Both the position numbers and the translations under genes were made by a program. Of a stretch of DNA of 64,000 nucleotides, positions 25,761-36,023 are shown in pieces. The stretch spans positions 22,331,169-22,395,168 of the forward strand of contig OZ022238.1 of the NCBI GenBank assembly GCA_963978895.1, written 5' to 3'. The stretch comes from Erpobdella octoculata. Taxonomy: Eukaryota > Annelida > Clitellata > Hirudinida > Erpobdellidae. Every line of letters begins with the position of its first letter. Within the stretch, counting starts at the first letter, position 1. The notes beneath the pieces were generated by a model. It ran no database searches. It saw only the letters and a list, made by a program, of their open reading frames with translations, and was not told where the DNA came from.

Positions 25761-26153
25761 GACAAACTTTCTATGTTGCTGAACCGATTGTCTGAAACAA
25801 CATACCATCATTCATTTGTTAATCTGTTAACTGAATTTACAATTTTATTACAAACTAACATTTCATAAACCTTAATATTTTTCACATTGAGGCTTTGGTT
25901 GAAAGCTTTTAACGACGTTTTTTATTAGGTCATTTTGTTGTCTGTTTGAGATTTCCTAGAATGTCTGTTCGCGAATTCCATACAATGGAGTTTTTTAAGC
26001 ATTACACCCGGTAAATCATATATTGCACTTAGCGAAAAAAAAGTAAAAAAGTTATGAGATTTTAAATTCAACGAGGTTTGTCACCTAGCGAAAAAATAAA
26101 ATAACTGAAATGCTTACAAATTTTCACCCATCAAAAACGAAAAAGTAGAAAAT

Positions 26154-26432
26154 AATTTTTACATCATAAAAAATATTTTTTTTAAAAACAACGTTTTTCT
26201 TGCGCCCAAAAAGTATAAAATAATATTTCTATAATTCATTTACAACAAAAAAAACATTGCAGGCACATATAGCCTGCAACATCAAAACTTTAGTAAAACA
26301 TATAGTTATAAAAAATAATGCGCCCGCAATGTTTTTCGTTGTATATGAATTATAGAAATATTATTTTATACTTTTTAGGGGGCAAGAAAAACGTTGTTTT
26401 TAACAAATGTATTTTTATGATGTAAAAATTTA
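26154..26432. mobile_element. Foldback element with ~105-bp arms
   Basis: The sequence at 26154-26262 is repeated in inverted form at 26325-26432 with few differences (shared words ACGTTTTTCTTGC, AGTATAAAATAATATTTC). It has a small hairpin (GCAGGC...GCCTGC) in the loop. Nothing is coded. It lies about 110 bases left of exon 3. I did not find a clear target duplication. Confidence 0.8.
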
Positions 26433-26539
26433 ATTTTAGAAGACTAATAAATCTCAATGAAATAAATTGAACTAAAATTTGTTAAATGATTTTATAACTG
26501 AAACATTAAAAACGGTAAACTTCAGCAAAACAATTTTAG

Positions 26540-26779
26540 GTTCTGAAAAGCCTTACGAAGAAACTCATATTCGCGAAGCTGTGGATTGGCTAAAGAAGCA
26601 TTGGGGTCCTAAACATTGCATTTTGATTGCCAGCACGAACGGCTTCATGAAAGCAGGAGTGGTTGCGTTAGCCTTCATCATGGCTCACAACAACAGTAGT
26701 TCATTCAATGAGTGTGTTGATATGGTTAATTGCAAGAGACCAATTTTTCTCTGCCACGACATCAGGAAAGTCCTAGAAG
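26540..26779 (+). CDS. Exon 3: pseudophosphatase (dual-specificity-phosphatase-like) module
   Basis: The exon starts after ATTTTAG at 26539 and ends before GTATGT at 26780. It is phase 1 in and phase 1 out. It completes the Gly codon left by exon 2. It reads SEKPYEETHIREAVDWLKKH, then ILIASTNGFMKAGVVALAFI, NECVDMVNCKRPIF and DIRKVLEG. The pattern matches a dual-specificity phosphatase: EAV.WI, a P-loop, A..M, then V..RP. In the P-loop the family signature HCxxGxxRS is replaced by ASTNGFMKA. The His is Ala, the nucleophile Cys is Ser, the Arg is Lys, and the Gly is kept. This predicts a fold without phosphatase activity. Later exons were not found. Confidence 0.6.
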
Positions 26780-27264
26780 GTATGTATCCAAGGAATCACC
26801 AGGTGTCAAGGACGGCTTCTTTATCTGCTTAAAAGCACGTTTTTTAAGACAATTATTTTGTTTTAAATGCTGTGAATGTAGTTTGAGAAAAGCTGAACAA
26901 AATAATTTTGTATTGAATAAATGTTAAACTGCTTTCATGTGAGCTATGTTTATACAAAAAAACTCAAAAATTTAAAATTGAACTCTTTCAGCATTATGAA
27001 AAGTACATGTGGTAAAAAAAGTGTTTACATTAAAAAGCTTTTTTCTTAAATAATAAAGTTTTTGTCAGTCTATTTAGATCTGTTTGTTGATTAAATATAC
27101 CATGACTATTACCTTTATTTCCGTGATATTGAAATAGTTTATTCATCTGAAACTATTGTTTGAAACTTTATTTCAAACACGAAGTTTTTGTTTTGGTGTG
27201 TTTCTATCTAAAATAAATAAATAATAACACCTTGAAGATAATTTTCAGCAAAAACAAAGTTACC
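26780..27264. other. AT-rich sequence downstream of exon 3
   Basis: Probably the start of intron 3. No exon, RNA or repeat recognised. Confidence 0.4.
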
Positions 27265-27592
27265 AAGTAGGGAAGAGTGGCGCTAGTTGTAAAAAAATTC
27301 CTTTTTTTAATGGAGTGACTAAACTATTGAGTGTTTTAATTGAAAAAAGCTTTTAAATGAATAATCATTTATTTGAAAAGATATTCCCATAATATTTTTT
27401 TGAATCCATAATTCATTTGTATTTATAGTACTTTTTTGTGAAAAGAGTAGCTTGTTACAATTTAGCCCGTTTTTGGGGCAAGTTGTAACTCGTGTGGAGC
27501 AAGTAGTAACGTCATATTAAAACAACAGGTTTTAATATTTAAGGCTTGTATTAAACAAGTAAAAATTAAAAATTAAAAAATTAAAAATTAAA

Positions 27593-28058
27593 AATGCTTT
27601 TATTTTGCTCCTTTATCTGAGTCAACGAACTAAAATTGTTGAATCTTATAGAACCGTTACGCTCAATCTTGTACTTTGTATTTAATTTGTTATTATTAAT
27701 TTTGTTTATTACAACAACACTAACTTTCATATAAAATCGATTTTGATTAATTTTAATTGATTTGAGGTAGGCAGTCGCACAGTTAAAAATCGCATGAAGA
27801 CGTACGAGTTTGAGTTGAGCCGTTTATATCTCGATAACTCAGGCGTCTGTACCGTCTTTAGATACATCAGGAGACTCGTAAAAAATGCGGGCATTCAACA
27901 AAGCCAATGAATACATTTGGCCACGCCTACTTATCCTATATTTGATCATCACAGACAAGTAAACCAATGAATACACATAACCTAGATTTGATCACTACAG
28001 ACAAACGAACTAACCAACAAACAGAAAGACGAGTGAAGTTGAATAAAAGCATTTAAAA
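27593..28058 (+). mobile_element. MITE family M1, copy 1
   Basis: About 465 bases nearly identical to 61699-62169 in the same orientation. Ends are AATGCTTTTAT and its complement ATAAAAGCATT. Near the right end is an internal partial duplication built on CTAGATTTGATCAC and CAGACAAAC. Non-coding. Confidence 0.8.
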
Positions 28059-28459
28059 ATCAACAAATGATAAAAAATGTATTTGTTACGAACAAATGTT
28101 TTCTTTAACAACAATTGTAATTATTTGACTCGCATAACTTATACTTAAGTTAATTAAACGTATTACTAAACTCAACCATCAGTGAAAACATTTTTTATCA
28201 TTTGCACTTATCATCAATTTCAGTCGCCATCAGATTCACAGTTAATACAAATGTACAAAACAGGATCATTTCTTACACATTTAACGTGTGACCACAATTT
28301 ACACATCATACACTCGATCCGATTTTTAAAAGATGTTTGGATTCTGACTTCCTTTCATAATTCCGTATTTTATAATACAACAATAAACCTCATAAATTAC
28401 TTATATACCAATAAAGTAATAGCGAATGAAAAAAACCCTTAAAGTGCAGGCTTGGGGCA

Positions 28460-28880
28460 AGTTATTTATTTATTTGATTTTATCATTTATTAATCGCTTA
28501 AAACAAAACAAATTTTGATCGAAAGCGATCGCGTAGGAAAAGTAAGCTATTGTACTATTGTAGAAAGCAAGTATGTTTTTAGTTTAATTTTAAATTCATG
28601 TAGGGTTGTAGATTCTCTTATAGATGTGGGTATTGCGTTCCAAGCTGTCGGTCCTGCAACGGAGATTGCTCTGTCTGAGAAGGCGCGATGAGACCGAGGG
28701 ACAGTAAGATCCTGTCTGGAGGAGGAGCAAAGTCTCTGTCTGCCGGAGCAATTAGAGCATAGAATGAGGGACTCTAGTAGATATATTGGAGAGCGATTTT
28801 TGAGGATGTTATAGATTAGAAGACAGAGCTTTAAGATGATTCTGGAGGAAATAGGAAGCCAACATAGTTGGCGTAAAATT
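28460..28880 (-). mobile_element. LINE 3' fragment with RT C-terminus
   Basis: The - strand reads SRQDLTVPRSHRAFSDRAIS, VAGPTAWNAIPTSIRESTTL and EFKIKLKTYLL. This is the classic end of CR1/L2-type ORF2 (R.+F...GP..WN.LP..+R...+...FK..LK.YLF). It is 5'-truncated. Flanks GGCAAGTT (28455-28462) and GGCGAGTTG (near 28880) look like a diverged target duplication of the host element's repeat word. Confidence 0.75.
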
Positions 28881-29294
28881 GGCGAGTTGTAACAAGTTAC
28901 TACTTGCCCAAAAATTGTGTTACGTCTAGCCCCAAACCGAAATTACTAACATTTTTATTTTTGAAAAAAATATGATTGGCTTGGGTTATGTGAAAGTACT
29001 AACATTCGATAGTTTAATAAATTCATAATTAAAATTAATAAAAACATTTTCCAATTAGACACAGTATGATCTTCAAATGAAATTTTACGAACTAACATTT
29101 TTTAGGTTTCCTGGAAAGTACACCTGCTGACATCCGGTCATGGAGACCTCCCGCGCTGTACTAACGGGTTTACGTAGTAGGCCCTATCTTAAAAAGCACT
29201 TGAGTTAAAAATCGAAACAAAATATTTGAAACCGGCTGAGTAATTAAGCTGTTACTACTTACCCCCGTTAAAACAAGCCCTTGTTTCCCGTAAT

Positions 29295-31086
29295 CAGGGC
29301 CGTCAATTAGGGGAGGCGATCGCCCCCCCTGACTTTTCAGTTGTATCCCGGCACTAAAGTGGGTCCCACGCAGTTAAGTGGGCCCCGTCACTGAAGTGGG
29401 GCTCACGCACTTAAGTGGGCCTCCGCTTTTAATTGGTCTTCCCACGCTTAAGTCAGCCCCGGCACCTAAGTGGGCCCCTCCTAATTTTCAAGTAGCCCTT
29501 TCCAGACTTTTCAGTGGGCCCAGCGCACTTAAGGGGGCACTCGCAATAAAGTGGGCCCCAAGCACTTAAGGGGGCCTCCGACACTGAAGTGGGCCCCACG
29601 CACTTAAGAGGTCCTCGGCACTGAAGTGGGTCCCACGCACTTAAGGAGACCCCCGGCATTAAAGTGGACCCGCCCTTACGGGAGCCTCTGCACTTACGTG
29701 GGCCCCGGCACCTTAGTAGACCTGACTTTTAAGTGGCCCTTCCTTGACTTTTCAGTGGGTTTTCCTGCACTAAATTGGCCCCCACACACCCCGCACTTGA
29801 GGGGTCTCCCGCACTTAAGTGGCTCCTACCCCCGTTTTCACGTAAGCCACCACACTTATTTGGGTCTCCAGCTCTTAAGTAGCCCCCCCCCGCATTTTGA
29901 TGGGCCCCGGCATTTAAGTGGGTCTCTCTGGACTTTTAACTGGCGTTTTCCTGACTGTTAAGTATCCCTCCCTGATTTTAATTTAGGCTCCTGGTTTTTA
30001 AGTGGGCCCATGGTTATTACATGGCCTATATGGGCACCTTTCAGACCGTTACTTTCAAAGCTCAAAGACATCATTTAGGGAGGACGGGGCTCTCTGACTT
30101 TCACGTAAGCCAATAGTTGAAATATATGGGCCCCTGTTAGATTTTTTTGTGTGTTTTTAGTGAGATTTGAGAAGAGAAAAGCAGAATCTTTTGTAATTAT
30201 ATTTATTTGTATGTTGAAAAATGCCGTCTAGGTTATAAGGATGGTTAGCGTTATTCATTGCTTGACCGAGTAGGCTGTCCATAAAGAATAAAAGAGAGAT
30301 GAGATGCTAAAGAAACTGGGACGCTAGATTGTCCTCATCAAAATGGAGAGGTGTTACAAAGTTATGAACAGTCCAAAGTGGAACAAGATAGGTCACAGAT
30401 TTTGAATCCAGGTATCGATCGTATTTTGCCTACGTTGAACGCGTGATTTACACAAAATAGTGATCTTCTTGCATGCCTGATTTCCTTTAATCCGCAATCT
30501 GATGATTTCCTTTCTGCAAACCGAATTAGCACACTTGTGAAGCTTAATCCAAATTTGGATATCGAATAATATCGACATTCTCGTGGTTGAAGTTGAATCC
30601 GGCACTACAAAAGCGTACGTTTTTTCACTGCAGAATCTTATTCTTAATCTGGAAGACTTGCGTTTTTAATTAGCAAAAATACGAATTGAAGTCGAAAAAG
30701 TTTTTGGCATTTTTTCTAATATCTTCAAATTACCGTTTACACTAGATTTTGATAGCAATAGCTTTGTTCATAGAGTCACAGCAGACAGCTGGTAATGCTT
30801 TTATGCTCACTCAGATGCTATGGTATTTAACCTCCCCCAGTTATCAGGTTTTTTTGTGGAAGCAAAAATAAAACGAGGATTTCGAAATTTGTTTAAAAAA
30901 GTGGCTTTAACTACCCCCTCCCCCCCCCCGTCATCAGGTTTTTTGGAAGCATGAAGCAAAAAATGTTATGCAGGGGGGCAAATTTTGTGTTTTGTCCCTG
31001 GCAAAGAAGACCCTAGCTACCCCCTGAGTGTAAGTGAGCCCCTAAAACATCTTGCCCCCTAAGGTTTTGCTGAAATAACGTCCCTG
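29295..31086. mobile_element. hAT-type element carrying a GC-rich minisatellite
   Basis: Left end CAGGGCCGTCAATTAGGGG and right end ending GAAATAACGTCCCTG. Flanks are cccgtaat (29287-29294) and tccgtaat (31087-31094), 7 of 8 identical. There is no transposase. The left third is the minisatellite at 29350-30010, far richer in GC than the window. Confidence 0.75.
29350..30010 (+). repeat. AAGTGGGCCCC / CGCACTTAAGTGGG minisatellite
   Basis: Degenerate tandem units of about 25-30 bases, each with an (A/T)AAGTGGGCC core and often CACTTAAG. More than 20 cores are visible. Open frames through it (Pro/Gly-rich) are artefacts of the repeat. Confidence 0.9.
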
Positions 31087-31189
31087 TCCGTAATGTTTTT
31101 AAATATTTTGTTTTTGTCGGCTGTCAATCAAAACATTAAAAACATTAATACCTTTTTGACAAAGCTTAAAATATGAAAACTGAACAGGG

Positions 31190-31300
31190 CCCGTATTCAT
31201 GACGCGCGCTTACGTTATGCGCAATTAAAGCCCTACGTTCTGCGTTGCTAGTTTCCGACTAGAAGTCCTACGAAAACGGTATTCATGACGGCAGCGTTGG
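31190..31300 (+). mobile_element. Orphan transposon terminus with GGGCCCGTATTCATGA
   Basis: The GGGCCCGTATTCATGA end is reminiscent of termini of Harbinger-like elements. A partial echo GGTATTCATGACGGC follows at 31278. No right end was found. Confidence 0.35.
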
Positions 31301-31371
31301 GTCCGGACGAGCTATGCGGCTTGCCGATTTGTTTTCACTTTTTCCCGTCGGCTTTACATTTTATTTTTCAA

Positions 31372-32211
31372 CAGCCCCGCAACTACGGGGGGCGAGGGGG
31401 GACAAAGCCCCCCTATAAGATATTTTGCCCCCTGGAAAATTTTAAGATATGTAGTTTTTTGAAATTTATAAACCTGTTAACCGTTACACAAGCTGGATAA
31501 AACAGCGTATTTCGCCCACCCCAATTCTAAAATATGTACTTACTTTTTCGAACTTTATAAACCTGTTAACCGTTATAAAAGTTCATAACTGGATAAGGCA
31601 GCGGATTTCTCCCCCCCCCCAAATTCAAGATATGTACCTATTTTTCGAACCTGTATACAAGTTCATAGCTCGATAATAAGGCAGCGGATTTCGGAGCTGC
31701 TTTTTCAAAATAATTTCAAAGCCACTTTTTTATTTTTTCTGTATAAAAACTGATAGCTGATGACCGGGAGAGGGGCTATCCAGAAGTAGTTTATCCATAC
31801 ATGCTAAACCACTTCAGGGGGCCCACTAGTTGACCTATCCAACCTCAAAAACCTAAAATATCAGAATAGAAGCTTGAAGTGTACCTATATAAAATTACAG
31901 ATTGTGTTTAAATTAAAAAACAAAACAAAAAATTCATTCTGTAATGCAAAGATTTACGATAAATATTGATTATTTTTATTTATTGCACTTTTTGTCATTT
32001 TATTTTTATAAACTATTCCAGCAAATCCAAAATGAAGTCATAAAAATATTAAACAATATGGGTGTTGCTGATGCACCTTGGTTTTACATATAATATTTAC
32101 ATTGTCTTTTCAACTCCCGATATAATTATATTGGTTTTTTGGTCATTTTCATTTTGCCCCCCTTTAGAGATAGCTCGCCCCCTCAGAGCATGACGTCTAG
32201 TTGCGGGGTTG
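31372..32211. mobile_element. Candidate hAT-like element with CCCCGCAACTA termini
   Basis: CAGCCCCGCAACTACG at 31372 is mirrored by CTAGTTGCGGGGTTG ending at 32211. The inner parts also mirror GCCCCC-rich words. The 8-bp flanks do not match, so it is old or the boundary is off. The interior has three degenerate copies of a roughly 100-bp unit (about 31427-31690; shared AAACCTGTTAACCGTTA and GGCAGCGGATTTC). Confidence 0.55.
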
Positions 32212-32464
32212 CTACATTGAAGGAATTCATTGAAAAAAATATATAAATATTAAGAAAGTTCAAAAATTTATAAAAATTTACCAAATTTAATTTTTTTACA
32301 ACTTGAAATAAGTTTCATTTGTTTAGTTTCGGTACATCTATTTGTCTAAATTTAGATTCTAAATAAAACGCTAGCGCCGATTCGCCGATAGTACTAAGTA
32401 TTTATTTACTTTATTTAGTTCGCATTATGCGGTAGTTTATCAATTTAATTAAATGATTTTACTG

Positions 32465-33568
32465 GTAATCCTGCAGTATAGCGTCCTGAACCGATTTCGA
32501 TGAAAAAACGGTTTAAAAAACTTTTTAATAGAATAACCATAGAACATTATCAAAACATATAACGAACAAGTATTTTACAGAAAAACTTACTAAAAACCGA
32601 CTTTAAGCAAAAATATCCAAAGGCAATGTTGACACGCGGAATAATACAATTCAAGGAATGAAAGCAAGGAAGAGTTAATATTCAAATAAAATAACATAAT
32701 AAAATAATAAATACATTTTAAAAAGTTACAAATAAATTTTTAATTATTTAAATTTTAAAAAATCAGAGCGCTGAGTGGAAATTTATCTATGACTAGCGAG
32801 GGATCCAGCGTTGCCCGGGGTTTTCCCATCATTTTTCTCTCGCTCCCGTTTCCTTCCCCGCTAGTTTTCCCGCTCCCGATCGTTTTCCCGCTCCCGATCG
32901 CCTTCCCGTTCCCTGCCGCATTCCCGCTCCCGATTGCTCTTTTCTTCCTGGTCGCTTTCTCGCTCGCTCTTTCGCTTTCCAAACGATTCTGCTAGCCACA
33001 TGACCTCTAAAACTCAAAATTTCTGCTCCAAGAAATATGATAGAAACCGTACCAAAGACAGCCAAGTCGCCAAGTATTTTTACTTTGATATTATTTTAAT
33101 TTTTCTTGGTGTTCTGTTGCTAATTTATTGTTTTCAATGTTTTTTTAATTTTTCTTAAGGCAATTTGACATAAAGCGCCGCATTTAAAGAAATGGTTTTA
33201 GACATGGAGCGGGTAACGCAACTCGTACTTCTAAAGCAAACTAATATTTTTCAATTTTTTACTTCCAAAATTTTTTATATTTTTTTCCTAAATTGTCTAT
33301 TTTTATTTTAAATGTGTTTAATTTTTATTACCTTTATTCCTACTGTTCACTTCTATCGCTATTGACAAATAGATCTTCATCGGGAACTACGTTAACTTCG
33401 GGAGTAATTTATAAATGTTCTAAAGTGCTATAATTTTTGTTTTTTTTTCAGTTATTTATGTTGTAATTAGTCTTCATTTCCCTTATTTATGTTTTAAATA
33501 TCATTTACGTTAAAAAACCGGCCATTTTTCATCGAAATCGGTTCAGGACGCTATACTGCAGGATTACC
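32465..33568. mobile_element. Mutator-like non-autonomous element, perfect 9-bp target duplication
   Basis: Terminal inverted repeats are identical over 44 bases, starting GGTAATCCTGCAGTATAGCG. GATTTTACT flanks both ends (32456-32464 and 33569-33577). Nine-base duplications point to the Mutator superfamily. No transposase. The centre (32820-32990) is a TTCCCGCTCCCGATCG minisatellite of higher GC. Confidence 0.9.
32820..32990 (+). repeat. CTCCCGATCG minisatellite
   Basis: Repeated 15-20-base units with CCCGCTCCCGAT(C/T)G cores. The long overlapping frames it creates on both strands are not genes. Confidence 0.8.
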
Positions 33569-33739
33569 GATTTTACTTGCCGATGAAAAGAAAAATTAGA
33601 ATTATTTTTTCAAGTAATTGAAAAGTATAAAACCTTCTAACACACCAAAAGAACGACATTTTTAGGCAATTCAATAGTGAAAGTGGAAAAACCAATGGAG
33701 ATAGAAATAGATTGCAGATTACTGAGATTGAGATTACTA

Positions 33740-33885
33740 AGATTAGATTAAAATGATACTGTTTCCCGCAGTCTTTGCATCTGGCAAGATGCAATCCTTG
33801 GCAACATCCTTGTCATTGACTTTCTGCGTGACCGTCTCTTCCTCAAAGTACTCCCAGATTTGACCCCGGTGACGCGGCATGATGA
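33740..33885 (-). pseudogene. BED-type zinc finger scrap of a transposase
   Basis: The - strand reads MPRHRGQIWEYFEEETVTQK (about 33879-33820) and, after a frameshift, ARCKDCGKQY (about 33789-33760). W..F followed by CxxCgK is the BED finger pattern found at the N-terminus of hAT transposases. It is broken and isolated. Confidence 0.5.
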
Positions 33886-34295
33886 TAAACACGAGAAAGT
33901 GCCTCTATGCAAGAATTAAGAAAGTGAAAAAGAACCCAGCGTGTTTATTTATAGGCGATGACGAATTCGGTTAGCAATAGCAAGAAAGAAGCTGAGAAAG
34001 TTTTGAATTCCAGCTGCAGACGACGTGCACTGTCGTGCACACTACAGGTGGCACACACATACACACAACCAAGAATATAATCGAGATTATAAAGATATAT
34101 CTTAGATGAGCTACTATTACGGTCAATTACGGATATCGAAACACTAAAACAAATTTGAAAAAATAAGTTTATGAAACAGACTAAACCAAAACATAAACAT
34201 AGAATGATCATTATTATTACTATTACATTACTCATTATTCTCATATTAATATAATAGTAGACCACGTCACTGCCTGTTTAATGATTCTGTAACGC
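33886..34295. other. No gene recognised
   Basis: AT-rich sequence before the TA microsatellite. Nothing supportable. Confidence 0.4.
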
Positions 34296-34478
<183 letters not shown>

Positions 34479-34548
34479 AGTTTTGTTTTTCCTATTATAT
34501 AAGTTCAGCTTTTAATAATTGAAAAATAAAGTATATTTTTTTAAACAA

Positions 34549-35502
34549 AATGTCTCTTAATATGAATGACGACAAAGATCCTGTGTCGAGAAAACGGCGT
34601 CTAGCTAAAGAAAGGCAACAGAGATATCGCGCAAGATAAACCCTACAATCAAAAGCAAATATTCGAGTTTTAGATGCAGAAGCTCATCAACAACGCACTA
34701 CACAAATGTCTGTTGAGGAATTGCAAATTTTTCATGCTTTTCATGCCGCATCACAACAACGTTATGTCTATCGACTTACTCCTCAACATCTAGAAGCTTT
34801 TCACACTTCCATTGCTGCCTCACAACGTCATCGAATTGAGCAAATGTCTCCCCATGAATTGCAGTTACATCGAGAAACCAATGCTGCCAATGAACGCCAT
34901 CGAGTTTTGCAAATGTCTCCTATGAATTGCAACTACATCGAGAAACCAATGCTGCCTCGCAACGCCATCGAGTTGAACAAATGTCTCCCAATGAATTGCA
35001 GCTACATCGAGCTGCTAATGCGATCTCCCAACTTTTAGCATGAAATCGTGTGAGTGAGGCAGTTTGTAACAAAGCAATTAACTTTAACGAAACTCAATTC
35101 GATCAACATGATTGTGGTGAATTTGATGTTTTATGTACTTTATGTCGATCAAGAAATTTTGCTGCAGAGCAACCATCAGATGGACTATTCACTTCATGTT
35201 GTCGAAAAGGCAAAGTAATGTTGCCAAACCAATTGACATTCAGGGTAATACACTTGGATATCCCGATTTTCTTAAAATCCTCATGTCAGACACGTTCAAT
35301 CCAGATAGACAAAATTTTCGACAACATATTCGATCCTACAACAGCGCAGTTTGTTTCGCTTCCATGGCCGCAAAAATTTTTGATTTGCTTATATATAGAA
35401 TTTTTTATGGTTATCAAATGTCATTTTGTTTTTGTTGACTATTTTTATAATAACGGGCGCCGTATTTTAAAACTTCCGTCATTTTTGACGGACTATCTCT
35501 AG
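34549..35502 (+). mobile_element. Helitron remnant: Rep/helicase N-terminal part and 3' end
   Basis: ATG at 34549 starts a broken frame with an Arg-rich SRKRRLAKERQQRYRAR head. It continues with about five tandem 23-residue-like units (QMSPHELQLHRETNAA...), then FAAEQPSDGLFTSCCRKGKV and FRQHIRSYNSAVCFASMAA. This order is characteristic of the N-terminal region of animal Helitron proteins (C..CC..GKV.LP, then FR..IR.YN.A..F.S). There is one stop near 34637 and at least two frameshifts. The 3' end has a hairpin CCGTC-ATTTTT-GACGG at 35476-35491 followed by CTAG at 35499-35502 and T, the expected Helitron terminus. The Rep and helicase core is deleted. The 5' end was not located. Confidence 0.75.
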
Positions 35503-36014
35503 TTAATAATAATAGTCATCGATGTCAGCGAGTACGATTGTCTTGTAGTATCAGTAGTATGCAGAGATCAACTAGCAGCCTAAGAGGGGCGTGGTTTGAT
35601 ATATATATATTGAAATATGCTGCCGGTTCCCAGACTAAAAATAGTAAATAATGGGGCTACAGGCTGTCAGGAAAACCGATTTTAAAGTGGAGATGATAAT
35701 AGTTTTAAATTTCTGTCAATAGGTAGATTAATTAATCAATGTTGATGAATCAATTGCAAATATTCACAGTTGTGACAATCGTTAATTAAATATGTATGAC
35801 TTTCGTTATTTATTGGAAAATATTTTTTAAAAATTTCGGTATTTCTTTCGGGACTTTATTCGATAACCAAATTTAAGTATCGCTATTTATATCGATACGA
35901 GACTTCTTCCGCAGGCTGTATCTTTTCAATGGCGATACGGAATATCCCGTATCGTTTTGAAATCTCGATTGAATTCGAGATAACGATATCGGGACCCAGA
36001 TGCTTAATAGATAC
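35503..36014. other. No gene recognised
   Basis: AT-rich. Contains a TATATATAT run near 35605. Nothing supportable beyond that. Confidence 0.4.
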
Positions 36015-36023
36015 GCCCTGCTG

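Larger units (their letters stand above)
27265..29280. mobile_element. Candidate DNA element with GGGGCAAGTTGTAAC-type subterminal repeats
   Basis: Related words occur near 27277, 27470, 27493 and 28450 in + orientation, and as complement or mixed near 28880-28930 and 29250. The outer pair (GAGTGGCGCTAGTTGTAA on the left; complement of GTTACTACTTACCCCCG on the right) is inverted. Inside sit a MITE copy and a LINE fragment. No transposase or clean target duplication was found, so the boundaries are approximate. Confidence 0.45.

Noticed and set aside
28182..28442. 86-codon + strand frame
   Set aside because: AT-rich, no domain, and no splice or start context.
29378..29961. Pro/Gly-rich open frames on both strands
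   Set aside because: Artefacts of the AAGTGGGCC minisatellite.
32755..33065. Gly/Ser/Lys-rich and Phe/Pro-rich frames
   Set aside because: Artefacts of the CTCCCGATCG minisatellite inside a Mutator-like element.
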